Numbered from the stretch's first letter, positions 34,795-47,124 are shown. The stretch: DNA of 64,000 nt from Henckelia pumila (GCF_033568475.1 NC_133122.1:137647402-137711401); one strand, 5' to 3'. Numbers and translations: made by a program. The notes: a model not told the origin generated them from the sequence alone.

Positions 34795-35580
34795 GTTAAA
34801 GAGCACAAACTATTCCTTGTTGGATTGCAGAATGTTGGGAAAGGGGACTGGAGAGGAATCTCTAGAAATTATGTCAAAACTCTCGCACACCAACTCAAGT
34901 GGCTAGCCATGCCCAGAAATACTTTCTCCGTCAGAGCAACCTCAATCGCGCCATCGCCGACCTAGCTTATTCGATATCACCACCGACTTGGTAATTTCTT
35001 ATAGCCTTTGTATCTTTGTGCAAGCGTTTCAGTCTATATTACAAGATAAAGGAAATAGTGAATTTGTGATGGTTCTATGAAGCTTGTTCTGTTGTTTTGC
35101 CTAAAGTATGTTTACCATTTATTAGGTTTATGCATACTATGGTGTTTGATCTAAGTAATTTCCTTTGAAAATTATATTGGGAGCCACCATTTCTTGCTTT
35201 TGTGAAACATAAGTGTCTATATGATTCTAAAATAAAATTTTATGGTGCTTAAAATTATTCTTTGCAAGCTTTGCTTTTGTTTTTGAAGCCTATTTGATAA
35301 ATATGGACGGGAAACAATATTTTTCCTCATTTTTTTCCATGTTCTTTTGATTAATGTCTCATTTTTTATTTTCTCATATTGTGATAAGGTCACTGCAATG
35401 CAAATTGAAGAGGGCGATAGCCACCAAGTGCGTCCGTCCTGTTCAGCCAGTCCCACCAGCAGCCGCACCATCTGTGCCTTTAGCTTCCAACATCAATTGA
35501 TTCTCTTATGTTCATTTCCCACTTACTGTTGACCCTGTTCTAGAAGTTGATCAAACATTTTACTCTTGAACTTTTTTTTA
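34795..35580 (+). pseudogene. 1R-MYB (SHAQKYF class) gene fragment
   Basis: The segment 34800-34995 reads [20 protein letters not shown] then SRNYVKT; after a 2-bp insertion near 34882 another frame reads [20 protein letters not shown], the hallmark of single-repeat plant MYB factors (MYBS3/KUA1 kind) that bind I-box or TATCCA-type sites. A GT at about 34993 and exon-like sequence from about 35396 (MQIEEGDSHQ; later FPLTVDPVLE in another frame) fit the second exon, with at least one more frame change. N-terminal zinc-knuckle and R-motif sequence was not found. It is a decayed partial copy, unexpectedly placed among transposons, so possibly a captured fragment. Confidence 0.75.
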
Positions 35581-35639
35581 GTTATTGTGGAGAATTATAT
35601 ATCGATTCTTTTTGTATCAAGAGAGTAACAGAAATACAA

Positions 35640-36720
35640 CAATAAACTGGAACATGGATTATTTCCAATGCTAATACTTTTCACTAAAAAAATAATACTT
35701 TTAACCAAAAAAATAGTAATTTTTATGTCAAATTAACATACATTATAAAGTAATATTTTTTACAGAAAATATAATACTTTCAACAGAAAAATCAATATTT
35801 TTGACATAAAAAATTAATATTTTTATGTCAAATTAGCATACAGTAGATGTAATACATTTGACAAACAAATTAATATTTTTAGTATCAAAACTAATACTTT
35901 TGAAAAAAAATACTTTTAATCAAAGAAATAATAATTTTTATGTCAAATTAACATACAGTATAATGTAATATTTTTGACAGAAAAATTCTTTCAACAGCAA
36001 GACTAATACTTGTGGACATAAGACGTAATATTTTGTCAAACTAGCATACGTTAGATGTAATACTTTTGACATGAGAACTAATACTTTTAACATGAAAACT
36101 AATATTTTTGACTTAAAAAATAATACTCTTAATGTCGTTTGCCAAAAAATTAATACTGTGTCAAATTAGCATATGTTAGATGTAATACTTTTGATAGAAA
36201 AATTAATATTTTTAGGATAAGAAGTAATTCTTTAAACAAAGCAATTAATATTTTGAAAAAATGTATTTATGTCAAATTAGCATTCGTTAGAAATAACACT
36301 TTTACCATAAAAACTAATATTTTTAACAGAAGAACTAATACTTTGGACGTAAGAAGGTATACCTTTAATGTCAAATCAGCATACGTTATAAGTAATATTT
36401 TTGACAAAAAAACTAACATTTTTAGCATAAAAATTAATACTTTTGACTTAAAAGTAATATTTAATAATATTTAGCTTAAAAAATAATATTTTTTTAATGC
36501 CAAACTAGCATACGTTAGAATTAATACTTTTGATAAAAAAAAAACTAATACTTTTATCATAAAAAATAATATTTTTTACTTAAAAGGCAATACTTTTGAT
36601 TGAAAATGTACTATTTTTTATGTCAAATAACATACGTTAAAAATAATACTTTAGACATAAAAACTAATACTTTTAACAGAACTAATAATACTTGTAACAT
36701 AAGAATTAATATTTGTTAAA
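35640..36720. repeat. Degenerate AT-rich repeat array (TAATACTTTTGACA words)
   Basis: For more than 1 kb the sequence alternates between words close to TAATACTTTTGACATAAAAA and a longer word, ATGTCAAATTAGCATACGTTAG, which recurs roughly every 100-130 bp (for example near 35715, 35826, 35940, 36035, 36160, 36268, 36368, 36500, 36620). This is a higher-order but heavily decayed tandem structure. The short frame at 36253-36474 is repeat. Confidence 0.8.
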
Positions 36721-37094
36721 TAAACACAATATTGAAATGATAAAAATTCGACCATTAAATATGCTAACGGGATGTATGTTGTGTGAAGCTATAGGACAAG
36801 GAGAAGAGTCTCTTGACAGGCATACAAAGAAAAACAAAGTGAACCTATGTTCACTTGAAATCTGGAATTATCAAGCGAATTTATTTGCACACCAAATCCA
36901 ATTAGCCTTGAAGTTAAAGGCGCTGCTTGATTATCATGATCATCAATGTTTTAAGATGAGTATTTTACAAACAAAACCACACTACAAAAGTTCAATGAAC
37001 AAGGGGTTTCATGCATGATCAGGTCATCTAATTAAAAACTAATACTTTTCATTTCCCTTAGAAGCTCGATTCATTTGTAACCTTTTGATTTGAA
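36721..37094. other. No recognised content
   Basis: A 101-codon plus-strand frame (36713-37018) contains LTGCMLCEAIGQGEESLDRH but matches no family I know. It probably arose by chance or is gene debris. Confidence 0.3.
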
Positions 37095-37450
37095 CGATTG
37101 GAATCGGTTTACTCAAAGATATCCAGTAATTGAATGCACTGATCCTCCTCATCCTCGTCAAAAGGAATGAAATGCAATCGATCAACATCCTCAGGCTTCA
37201 TATAACACTAAAGTACACGTGAATATAAGAATTATTAGTAGACAAATGACAATAAAACAATAAGTGTGAATATTCTAATAGCAGGAAAAAGCACTCCTCC
37301 AAACAGAGGATAAAAATATTCCTCCATACTCAAGTGTAGGAAAATTCAAGTCACTTAATACTTCGACACAAAAGCCATCTACCCGTGCACAGAGAGGATG
37401 ATATGCCACACGACAAGTACTGTTTGAACACTGCAAAAGGGTAGGAAAAA
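37095..37450 (-). pseudogene. ATX/trithorax-like extended PHD finger fragment
   Basis: Two minus-strand exon-like pieces: after an acceptor TTTTGCAG near 37433, CSNSTCRVAYHPLCARVDGF then CVE; and about 37195-37100, PEDVDRLHFIPFDEDEEDQC then IQLL, closed by a stop. In ATX1/ATX2-type histone H3K4 methyltransferases the extended PHD finger reads CSNxxCRVxYHPLCARAAG...CVELEDEDRLHL...DEDEEDQCIxLL, so both pieces fit in the right order. The SET domain is not present downstream on the minus strand and the chain ends after QLL, so this is a truncated copy. A related host PHD protein is the alternative. Confidence 0.7.
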
Positions 37451-39200
37451 AGATGACGCAGTGCAATTGAACTAAAGAAACCAAAAATTTCATCAGAAAG
37501 TCACCATCATAATTGAAATAGCATGATGTAAATCTGGAGCAATATAAATGTTACATAGCTCAAATTTCAATGGCCTTATATAATGCTTGAAAGCCCTCTG
37601 ATGCTTCATACGAGTCACTTACATATTTGATCATTGAAAAACTAAAAGGTAATCCTGCAAAAGGATCTTACTGAACTCCATATTATGTCTTAAGTTGATA
37701 TTAATTATTATAGCACAATTATCACTCAGCTGAAATCACTCAACATTGAAACTCAATCACACTCTATATATCGACACCATATATACCTGGAGATACAGCT
37801 TAGGCATTTTTAACGGAGATGTCAATTCAAATCCACCCTTCAAAAAAGTCCAGCAACCCACCTTTGCAGTAACAGTCCCTATGGCTTTCTCCATATTCCA
37901 ATCTTAATACTAAATGAAAGCAAAAATGTAGAATGAAATTATTCAATCACAATCCATCACTAACCTTAGTGTAAGCAGACAAATCATAGAGATAGAGTGG
38001 CCTATCTGCAGTAAATTAGTGACTATCAATAAAAGTAAAAATTATTTGTTACATAAGCGATGGAGTGCAAAGAAAGTATTCCTCCTCGACTGAATAAGGA
38101 TTAAACCACAAACATCTTATTCTCCTTCCGGTATTAACATCTCACTTCATCGCAACAAAAGGTTTACGAGTTAAAATATGTAGGCCCTTTTCTTATCAGT
38201 GGTTCATTGCAAATGGGGAATGCAAACAAGTCAAAACTTGAAGAGTCTCTACTTTTTACGATGAGAACAGAGGCCCCAAATAGAAAAACAATGTGAAGTA
38301 CTCACTAATGCATTTCGAGTTTAAATGTAAAACCCGATAGGTAAGCACGTGGCTGTGATTTTTAATAAAACTTTGAGGATTTTAGCATTAACAATCATGA
38401 TAATACCCTACAAATCATTTAACTTGGGTTTGTAAATAAAATATTTAGAAAGCTGAGTTAGGGGGAAACCAATTTTTCAGAAACAAGGTAACAAGCACAT
38501 GAATCCAATCATAAGCTCAAGCAATAAATAACCGAAAATCAAGTTGGGTAGGAATCATCATTATCATATTCAACATCTGATAAACATAGCTTCTTTAGAC
38601 TAGGTAAAAATGTTGCACGAGGCACAAGGCAAAATCAATCACAACGCGTTATAAATCTGTCAAATTTTTGCAGTTGAAAAAAAGAAACACTAATCACTTA
38701 AATATGGCCTGCAATGAAGGTTCTAATCCATTAATCAAATTGATGCTAATTTAAATCGCAAACAGAGCATAGGCAAAAGTAGCTCCGCATTTGCATTCGA
38801 ACCCCCGTTCTTTGGGGATCCCATCGCAGATTCGAAGGCGAATTTATTCAAAATTGAGCTTTTAATTTTCATTCCTATCACAATTTGTTTCCTTCTTCTC
38901 TATTGTTTCTGAATTTCTTGAGCTTACAGGAAGCGAAGATCAAATTGAATGGGGAAAAAGAAAAAATACGAAAGCGATGAATTGGATTCAACACAAAATC
39001 AACCTTTACAATGTCACCTTCGGACTCACATGCTCGATTAGTGGGAGCGTTTACTCTTCAGTATCCTTCGTTCACTCTCATATATTTTTTTCAGAAGAAG
39101 AAAATCGTAGAGTCATGGAAGTGACGGCGGTGGAGCAGTCGCCGCCGTTTTCCCGGCGCAATGGCTAGAGAAACAACAAATATTCATGATACGGACATGA
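37451..39200. other. Gene-debris or intergenic stretch; no firm gene
   Basis: Possibly introns or upstream parts of the ATX-like fragment. A minus-strand frame near 37890-37790 (MEKAIGTVTAKVGCWTFLKG) is exon-like but not recognised. At 39115-39168 the plus strand reads MEVTAVEQSPPFSRRNG and stops. Nothing else is supported. Confidence 0.3.
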
Positions 39201-39235
39201 ACAACTTCTCTCCTTTCTTCAATCCCTCTCCGCCC

Positions 39236-39600
39236 GAACCGAGCCGAAACCAAAAATTCGGTTTGAACCAAAAACCGAACCAAATTTTTGGTTCGGTTTT
39301 CGAATTTTTGGTTTTCGGTTTGGTTTTTTTTGATCGGTTCACCGAACCGAACCGAAACAAATTTTTTTTATTTTTTAATTATTTTTTATTATTTTAATTA
39401 ATTTTTTATTTGTTTTTATTAATAAATAAATATAAAATAATTAAAAAATATATAAATTCGGTTAAACCGAAAACCGAACCGAAAAACCGAAAAAAATTCG
39501 GTTTTTAACCGAACCGAACCGTTAAATTCGGTTCGGTTTTTCGGTTCGGATTTTTGGTGAATTTCTGTTCGGTTCGGTTCGGACCGAATGAACACCTCTA
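39236..39600. repeat. TTCGGTT-rich imperfect palindrome (non-autonomous DNA element-like)
   Basis: Both halves are built of AACCGAACC / GGTTCGGTT words around an AT-rich centre near 39400. The right edge CGAATGAACACCTCTA resembles the terminal repeat of a common plant MITE-like family whose ends read TAGAGGTGTTCATTCG. The left edge lacks a clear counterpart. Confidence 0.65.
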
Positions 39601-40186
39601 CTCCGCTCCATCTTGTATGTTCGATAAGCCATGTTCAGACTTGAGTCATTCGCCCAGTCCCAAACTTTAAATTTTACTGAATTGATAAAGATCCGATTAA
39701 CCATTAACTGGGTATTTGTTGTATAATTGGGGTGACCCATCTCACACAAACAGATCCGTGAGACGATCTTATAGGAGTGCTACTTAAATACTTAAGTGTG
39801 TTTGGTGGGTCAAATTCACAAAATTGTTGGAATTGAGAAAAGACACATGTCAAGAGAAGATTGGTGCAACAGGTATTGTTACACCACTTTTGATACATAA
39901 AAAATTTTCCCAACGAATACGCCCCCCTAAAACTTGCCATCTTTATTGCAATAGAATGTTTGGAGTTATTGACGTCATTGATAAACTTAAACTTCTTCCA
40001 TTTATCACCTCTCTATTAATCAAAGGTATAACACTTTTCTCACCACAAGTGGTGATTTATTTATAATAATTAATATGTTGACGACTTATGGAATAATGAT
40101 AAAAAAAAAATCTGTCATAGGGGGTTATCAGCAAACACGCGATTTCACAGGGGTGATATATGCAATTTTTCCACTTATAAATAGGG
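39601..40186. other. No recognised content
   Basis: Low-complexity intergenic DNA. GTGAGACGATCTTATAGGAGT near 39758 resembles widespread plant repeat words but gives no element boundary. Confidence 0.3.
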
Positions 40187-40750
40187 ATGGAGATCAGTTG
40201 AGAAGACCTATCGAACACTTTGCACTCAAAAAGCTATTACTGTGATCAAGATTTCAGTCGACTTTTCAAAGTCTCATAATCTAAATCTAAAGAATTCAAA
40301 AGCACACGTATTCAAGTCATATATTTGATAATTGAGGATCACATTTGTGTTAGAACATTCAATTGTTTCATATACTTTTGTAATATCAGTCAAGACTGAA
40401 CTTGTATTGAGCCTAAGATTTCTGAGATATACAGTTGAGTAAGTCCTAGTCTTGGATTGAGGTGTTGCAAATAGCTTGTAATACTCAAAATTTTCTAGTG
40501 GATCATTCAGAAGTAGAAGAAGAGGTGACGTAAGGGACTAATGGTTTCAGTTTCCGAACTTCTATAAACAAACACTCAGAGTTCTTACATTTCAGTCGAT
40601 CCTCATTAAGCCATTTCAAGACAATGTTATAATATGTCGGTTGACCTCACTCCGCACATCTACATATATTTGTTTGTTAATTGACATGAACACTCGAGAA
40701 ATAATAAGTTTAATTGCCAACCACAACTGAACTCAATTTTTACAATTGTT
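40187..40750 (+). mobile_element. Solo or partial LTR, SIRE-like Copia fossil
   Basis: A TATAAATAG box at about 40177-40185 is followed by sequence with the layout of the R-U5 part of large Copia (SIRE/Maximus) LTRs, including GAAGAAGAGGTGACGTAAGG near 40517. No primer site or second LTR was found. Broken; family call is from general resemblance. Confidence 0.4.
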
Positions 40751-41310
40751 GGTGGTCTAGTTCTTAAGAGCCACTTTTAATTAATTAATTAATTAATAAT
40801 TAGCTATGTTATGTTTTTTAAAATTACGAGTAAGTTTTAATTTTAATAAATTTAAATTTAAAATATAAAAAATTATCAACATGTCATTTTTAATTATGCG
40901 TATTTTTTTAATTCATTTGCCATTTATTTGTTTTTTTAATTATGTGTGTTTTTTATTAACTATGTTATGGTTTTTAAACTTACATGTATGTTTGAATATT
41001 TAAATATAATAATAACAATAATATTAAGTAATTGTATTTTTCTTCAATTATGTTTACTAATTTTTTAATTTAATTTAAATACAAGGTTATTCATATTACC
41101 ACTTTCTCAAGTAATAAAAATAAAAATTAATTCCGGTCAAAAAATAAAAATAAAAATAAATTAAAATTAAATTAAATTAAATTTAAATTTAAATTTAAAT
41201 AAAAAATTTTTTTTGGGCATTGCATTCGGTAATTTGCGACTTGAGTTTAAAATTTGGGATTTTAATTTTCTTAATTATTAATTAATTTAATTATTACACA
41301 TAATAAATAG
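40751..41310. other. AT-rich, no gene
   Basis: Mostly TTAATTAATT and AAATTTAAAT runs. Nothing coding or mobile can be supported. Confidence 0.4.
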
Positions 41311-41499
41311 GAGAAAATAAGGTCAAAGACCAGAACGTGCGTTTTGCCGGACCATTTAAATATATAGGCCTGGTCTTGTTTTTAATTCAATAAAAGGGAC
41401 TCTTAACTTTTTAATTCAGTCAAAGGGTCTCAATTAAGGGTAATTTGGTCGTACAACTCTCATTTTTCCTCCCCCCTTCCTTCCCTCTCTCCTCTCCAG

Positions 41500-41552
41500 G
41501 ATTCGAACTTGGCACTCCTCTCTCCTCCTAGACTTTAACCACTAAACCACCA
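41500..41552 (-). other. tRNA-like A-box/B-box pair
   Basis: The minus strand reads TGGTTTAGTGGTTAAAGTC (A box-like), then about 20 bases later AGTTCGAATCCTGG (B box). This resembles the head of a tRNA-derived SINE. No cloverleaf can be closed and no SINE tail was found. Confidence 0.4.
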
Positions 41553-41593
41553 ATATTTTTTATAATAATACTACACAATAAAATATATAAACA

Positions 41594-41860
41594 ATGGTTT
41601 GGGTTGACCCAAGCCTGGGTCGACCAAGCCGGGCTGCCCATCTTGGTCGACCCAAGCTCGAACCAAGCGGTCGACCAAGCTGTCAAAGCGGTCAACCAAG
41701 CCCAAGCCTTGGTCGACCGCTTTCCCAAGGGGGTCGACCGCTTGGGCAAGGAACCGAGCCCAAGCCTTGGTCGACCGCTTTCCCAAGATGGTCGACCGAG
41801 CCCAAGTCTTGGTCGATCGCTTGGGCAGGAAAGGCGGTCAACCGCTTGGTGAATTAAAAA
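41594..41860. repeat. GGTCGACC-rich repeat cluster
   Basis: Irregular tandem copies of GACCAAGC, CCCAAGCCTTGGTCGACCGC and CGCTTGGGCA fill about 270 bp. Several frames are open on both strands because of it. GC content stands out sharply against the AT-rich surroundings. Confidence 0.8.
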
Positions 41861-42400
41861 AAAAAAGAAGAAGAGGAGGGAAAATGAGGATGGGGAGAGA
41901 GAGAAAAGAAGATAAAAAAAAACAACGCAGAGACGTGAAAGAAGTAGAAGGAGAAAAGAAAAAACACTTAAAGCAAGGTTAATATAGTCTTTTCGATCAG
42001 AGGTCTATCTATTGAATTAAAAACAAGACCAGGTCTATGTCCCTTATTTTCCCCGTTTGCCCTCCTCCGATAACCGATCCTTCTTCTTCTTCTTCTCCTT
42101 CTCTCCAACGTGTCTTTTTTCGAAAATTAGAAATTGTTGCGAAAAAGGTCAGGCAATTGCAATTTTCATTTTTGATTAAGCGAGGCAAGATTTTTGAAAA
42201 TTATTTTTGGGTTAATTATTGATTTTGTATACTCACAAATTTGTATTTCCAATTAGTTTAGGGTTAGCGATCAATTTCCATTTATTTTCATCAATATGTG
42301 CCTTTGGTGTTTAGGGTTTGGAATCTGGGTTGGTGGAAAGAATATAAATGAGTCTTTTTGGGTAGATTTGTTGATGCAATTGTAAGGTGCGTTGGATTTT

Positions 42401-45400
42401 CAGTATATTGTATATGACTGATTTATGACCGATGATTTGTGGAATATTTTAGTTTTGGTGAATCAAGAAGAAAAGCGACGAGGAAGGGAGAATGGAAAAT
42501 TACATATCGCATTTACTTTTCTCTCTTTCAATTTTGCTTGCACTTCTACTCGTTTATTCCGACGGGCTTCCCATTTCACAGTAAGTCTAATAAATAGTTA
42601 GTGTTAAAGTTTTATTTAAATCTCATTAGATTTGTTTTAATCAAGCACTGATAAAATGGAGGATGGGGATGGGTTAGGTTTTATTATTATTTTTATGAAC
42701 TATAAAATTAAGTTGTTTGATGATGTAATCTTAATGCAACGTGATGACAATTTTTGTTCTTTTTGGTGGGTTCTTGGCGTTCAATGCTTATTTTTTATTC
42801 TTATTTTATTTTTTTGGTGTAACCTCATTTTTGTTAAATTCATTTACAGATTAAGAAATGGATTTAAATTTTATTAACTTTGATACCATTTAATTGGTGG
42901 AGATTTCTATTCAAAGGAATTATTTGTTGTTTGGTTGTGTGGATTAGAAGTTTGAACTGTGGGGTTGGAAAAACAGAGTTGGTAAAGTTACAAGAGTTAT
43001 GCTTTTTTATTTTTTTTTTTGATTTTGGGGTTTCTAGGTAGAAATTGGTAGTTGGAATTGTTTTAAAAGTTATGCTTGATTTTGTGATATTGGGGTTTCT
43101 AGGTAGAAATCATGAGCGCTGAGAATTTTGTGCTATGCATCTCAAAGTAAGGATGAGTGCATATATATAATGCCTTAACAAGGCCAAAGAGGAGGAAGAG
43201 AGGGGTTTGAGTCTTTATTTGTTTTCTGTATTATTTTTTATGAATGGAGAGGGAGATTTTGGGTTCCGTAACTTCTATAGGCAAGAAAGGTTTGTTCAAA
43301 TGAATATAGTATATATGAGTTTTGTCCATTTCCAATAACATCTGGCTTTTTTTCATCAATGACATTGGTAGGTGTAAGCCTGTAGTACTAGCTCTTTTTT
43401 TTTTTTTTTTTAATGAATGGATATCGTTAAATAAAACTTAATAAAACTCAACATAAAATCTGATCAATACATTTTGTTTGTTATTTAATTTTTTTTTGGT
43501 ATGTCAGTTGTCTTTTCTTTACTTCTATGAACATTTTATTATCAATTTTTAATATTTGATGGTTTAGGGTTTGGAAAAAGCATGCATTTACTGTGTAATT
43601 TCGATTTTAGCAATTCCCCTTTCAGTATATTGTATATGACTGACTTATGACGATGATTTATGGAATATTTCAGTTTTGGTGAATCGAGAAGAAAAGTGAT
43701 GAGGAAGGGAGAATGGAAAATTACATATCAATTGGCTTTCTCTATTTCAATTATGCTTGCACTTCTACTTGTTATTCCGAAAGGGCTTCCCGTTTCACAG
43801 TAAGTCTAATAAATGGTTCGTGTTAAAGTGATTTAAATCTCATTAGATTTGTTTTTAATCAAGCACTGATAAAACGGAGGATGGGTTAGGTTTTATGATT
43901 ATTTTTATGAACTGTAAAAGTAAGTTGTTTGTTAATGTAATTTATGGATGCAATGACAATTTTTGATCTTTTTGGCGGGTTCTTGGCCTTAAATGCTTAT
44001 CTTTGATTCTTATTTTATTTTTGTGGTGTAACCTCATTTTATTAAATTCATTTACTGATTAAGAAATGGGTTTAAATTTTATAAACTTTGATACCATTTA
44101 ATTGGTGGAGATTTCTATTCAAAGGAATTATTTGTTGTTTGGTTGTGTGGATTAGAAGTATGAACTGTGCGGTTGGAAAAACAGAATTTAGTTGGAATTG
44201 TTATAAGAGTTATGCTTGGTTTTGTGATATTGGGGTTTCTAGGTAGAAATTGTGGGTGCTTAGATTTTTGTTCCATGCATCTCAAAGTAAGGATGAGAGC
44301 ATATATATAATGCTTAACAAGGCTAAAAAGCAGGAAGATATGGGTCGGAGTCTTTATCTGTTTTCTATATATTTTATTAATGGAGAGGGAGATTTTGGGT
44401 TCCGTGATCTCTATAGGCAAGAAGGGTTTGTTCAAATGAATATAGTTTACATGAGTTTCATCCATTTCCATTAACATCCTGCTATTTCCGTCAATGACAT
44501 TCGTCGGTGTAAGCCTGCAGTATCGCCTAATTTACCAGCTCTTTTTTAATGAATGGACTATCATTAAATAAAATAAAAGTTAATAAAATTCTGCATAAAA
44601 TCTGATAAATACATTTTCTTTGTTATTTACTTATTTATGGTATGTAAATTGGCTTTTCTGTACTTCTTTGAACATTTTATTATCAATTTTTAATATTTGA
44701 TGGTTTGGGATTTGGAAAAAGCATGCATTTATTGTGTAATTTTGATTTTTGCAATTCCCCTTTCAGTATATTGTATATGACTGATTTATGGTGATGATAT
44801 TTGAAATATTTAGGTTTGGTGAATCGTGAAGAAAAGTGACGAGGAAGGGAGAATGGAAAATTACATATTGCATTTGCTTTCTCTATTTCAATTATGCTTG
44901 CACTTCTACTCGTTATTCCGATGGGCTTCCCATTTCATAGTAAGTCTAAAACATAGTTAGTGTTAAAGTTGTATTTAAATCTCATTAGATTTGTTTTAAT
45001 CAAGAACTGATAAAATGGAGGTTGGGTTAGGTTTTGTGATTATTTTTATGAACTGTAAAAATAAGTTGTTTGATAATGTAATTTTAATGGAATACGAGGA
45101 CAATTTTTGTTCTTTTTGGCTGGTTCTTGGCCCTAAATGCTTATTTTTTTTTCTTATTTTATTTTTGTGGTGTAACCTCATTTTTGTTAAAGTCATTTAC
45201 AGATTAAAAAATGGGTTTAAATTTTATTAACTTTGATACCATTTAATTGGTGGAGATTTCTATTCAAAGGAATTATTTGCTGTTTGGTTGTGTATTAGAA
45301 GTTTGAACTGTGGGGTTGGAAAAACAGAAGTTAGATGGAATTTTTGTAAGAGTTGTGCTTGGTTTGTTTGTTTTTGTTTTGTTTTTTTTGATTTTGGGGT

Positions 45401-47124
45401 TTCTAGGTAGAAATTGCTAGTTGGAATTGTTTGTGTTATGCTTGATTTTGTGATATTGGGGTTTCTAGGTAGAAATTGTGAGCGCTGAGAATTTTGTGTT
45501 ATGCATCTCAAAGTAAGGATGAGTGCATATATGTAATGCTTAGCAAGGCTAAAGTGGAGGAAGAGTGGGGTTGGAGTCTTTATTTGTTTTCTATATTATT
45601 TTTTATGAATTGAGGGGGAGATTTTGGGTTCCTTAACTTCTATAGGCAAGAAGGGTTTGTTCAATGAATATAGTATATATGACTTTCGTCCATTTCCATA
45701 AACATCCTGCTTCTTTCCATCAATGACATTGGTAGGTGTAAGCCTGCAGTAGCGCCTAATTTACCAGCTCTTTTTTTTAATGAATGGATATCGTTAAATA
45801 AAACTTAATAAAACTCAGCATAAAATCTGATCAATACATTTTGTTTGTTATTTACTTTTTTATGTAATATCAATTGTCTTTCTTTACTTCTATGAACATT
45901 TTGTTATCAATTTTTAATATTTGATTGATGTTTTGGAATTTGGAAAAAGCATGTATTTACTGTGTAATTTCGATTTTAGCAATTCCCTTTTCAGTATGTT
46001 GTATATGACTGAATTATGACAATGATTTATTGAATATTTCAGGTTCGTTGAATTGAGAAGAAAAGTGACGAGAAAGGGAGAATGGAAAATTACATATCGC
46101 ATTTGCTTTCTCTATTTCAATTATGCTTGCACTTCTACTCGTTATTCCGACGGGCTTTCCGTTTCATAGTAAGTCTAATAACTAGTTCGTGTTAAAGTTG
46201 TGTTTGAATCTCATTAGATTTGTTTTTAATCAAGCACTGACAAAATGGAGGATGGGTTAGGTATTATGATTATTTTTATGAACTTTAAAATTAAGTTGTT
46301 TGATAATGTAATTTTAATGGAATACGATGACAATTTTGTTCTTTTTTGGATGGTTCTTGGCCTTAAATGCTTATATTTGATTCTTATTTTATTTTTGTGA
46401 TGTAACCTCATTTTTGTTAAATTCATTTACAGATTAAGTAATGAGTTTAAATTTTATTAACTTCAATACCATATAATTGGTGGAGATTTCTATTCAAAGG
46501 AATTATTTGTTGTTTGGTTGTGTGGATTAGAAGTATGAACTGTGGGGTTGGAAAAACAAAATATAGTTGGAATTGTTATAAGAGTTATGCTTGGTTTTGT
46601 GATTTTTGGGGTTTCTAGGTAGAAATTGTGGGTGCTGAGATTTTTGTTCCGTGCATCTCAAAGTAAGGATGAGTGCATATATATACTGCTTAACAAGGCT
46701 AAAAAGGAGGAAGAGATGGGTTGGAGTCTTTATTTGTTTTCTATATTATTTTTTATTAATGGAGAGGGAGATTTTGGGTTTCGTGACTTCTATAGGCAAG
46801 AAGGGTTTGTTCAAATGAATATAGTCTATATGAGTGTCGTCCATTTCTATTAGCATCCTGCTTTTTTCCATTATTGACATTGGTAGGCGTACGCCTGCAG
46901 TATCGCCTAATTTACTAGCTTTTTTTTTATGAGTGGACTATCGTTAAAAACTCAGAATAAAATCTGATAAATACATTTGTTTTGTTATTTACTAATTTAT
47001 GGTATATCAATTGTCTTTTCTTTACTTCTTTGAAAATTTTGTTATCAATGTTTAATATTTGATGGTTTGGAATTTTGAAAAAGCATCCATTTACTGTTTA
47101 ATTAGATTTTAGCAATTCGCTTTT
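42401..47124. repeat. Four tandem copies of a 1.13-1.23 kb unit
   Basis: The landmark CAGTATATTGTATATGACTG starts at 42401, 43623, 44764 and, as CAGTATGTTG, 45992; a decayed fifth start lies near 47124. Unit lengths are 1222, 1141, 1228 and about 1133 bp. Copies differ by substitutions and small indels. Each holds a leader-like segment ending in a GTAAGTC splice donor, and further on CATCTCAAAGTAAGGATGAG and GGAGAGGGAGATTTTGGGTT. No known family was recognised in the unit. Short frames in each copy are unlikely to be genes. Confidence 0.9.
42492..42580 (+). other. Exon-like segment with signal-peptide character (first of four copies)
   Basis: ATG at 42492 opens MENYISHLLFSLSILLALLL followed by VYSDGLPIS, a hydrophobic leader that runs into a consensus donor (CA/GTAAGTC at 42581). 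The donor is kept in all four units (43800, 44940 and 46170 regions), but in the other copies the LALLLV stretch falls in a different frame from the ATG. This may be the decayed first exon of an amplified gene; the function is unknown. Confidence 0.35.

Larger units (their letters stand above)
41311..42054. mobile_element. Small inverted-repeat DNA element
   Basis: The ends pair as inverted repeats: GGAGAAAATAAGG...AGACC then TGGTCTTGTTTTTAATTCAA at the left (41310-41393), against GGGGAAAATAAGGGACATAGACC and TGGTCTTGTTTTTAATTCAA read on the reverse strand from 42054. The left arm has about 37 extra bases in its middle. No target duplication was found, so the exact borders are open. No transposase inside. 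Confidence 0.65.

Noticed and set aside
36253-36474. 73-codon frame
   Set aside because: Lies entirely within the degenerate AT-rich repeat array.
44115-46853. Repeated 60-120-codon frames in the 1.2-kb array as genes
   Set aside because: They shift frame from unit to unit and share no conserved protein motif.
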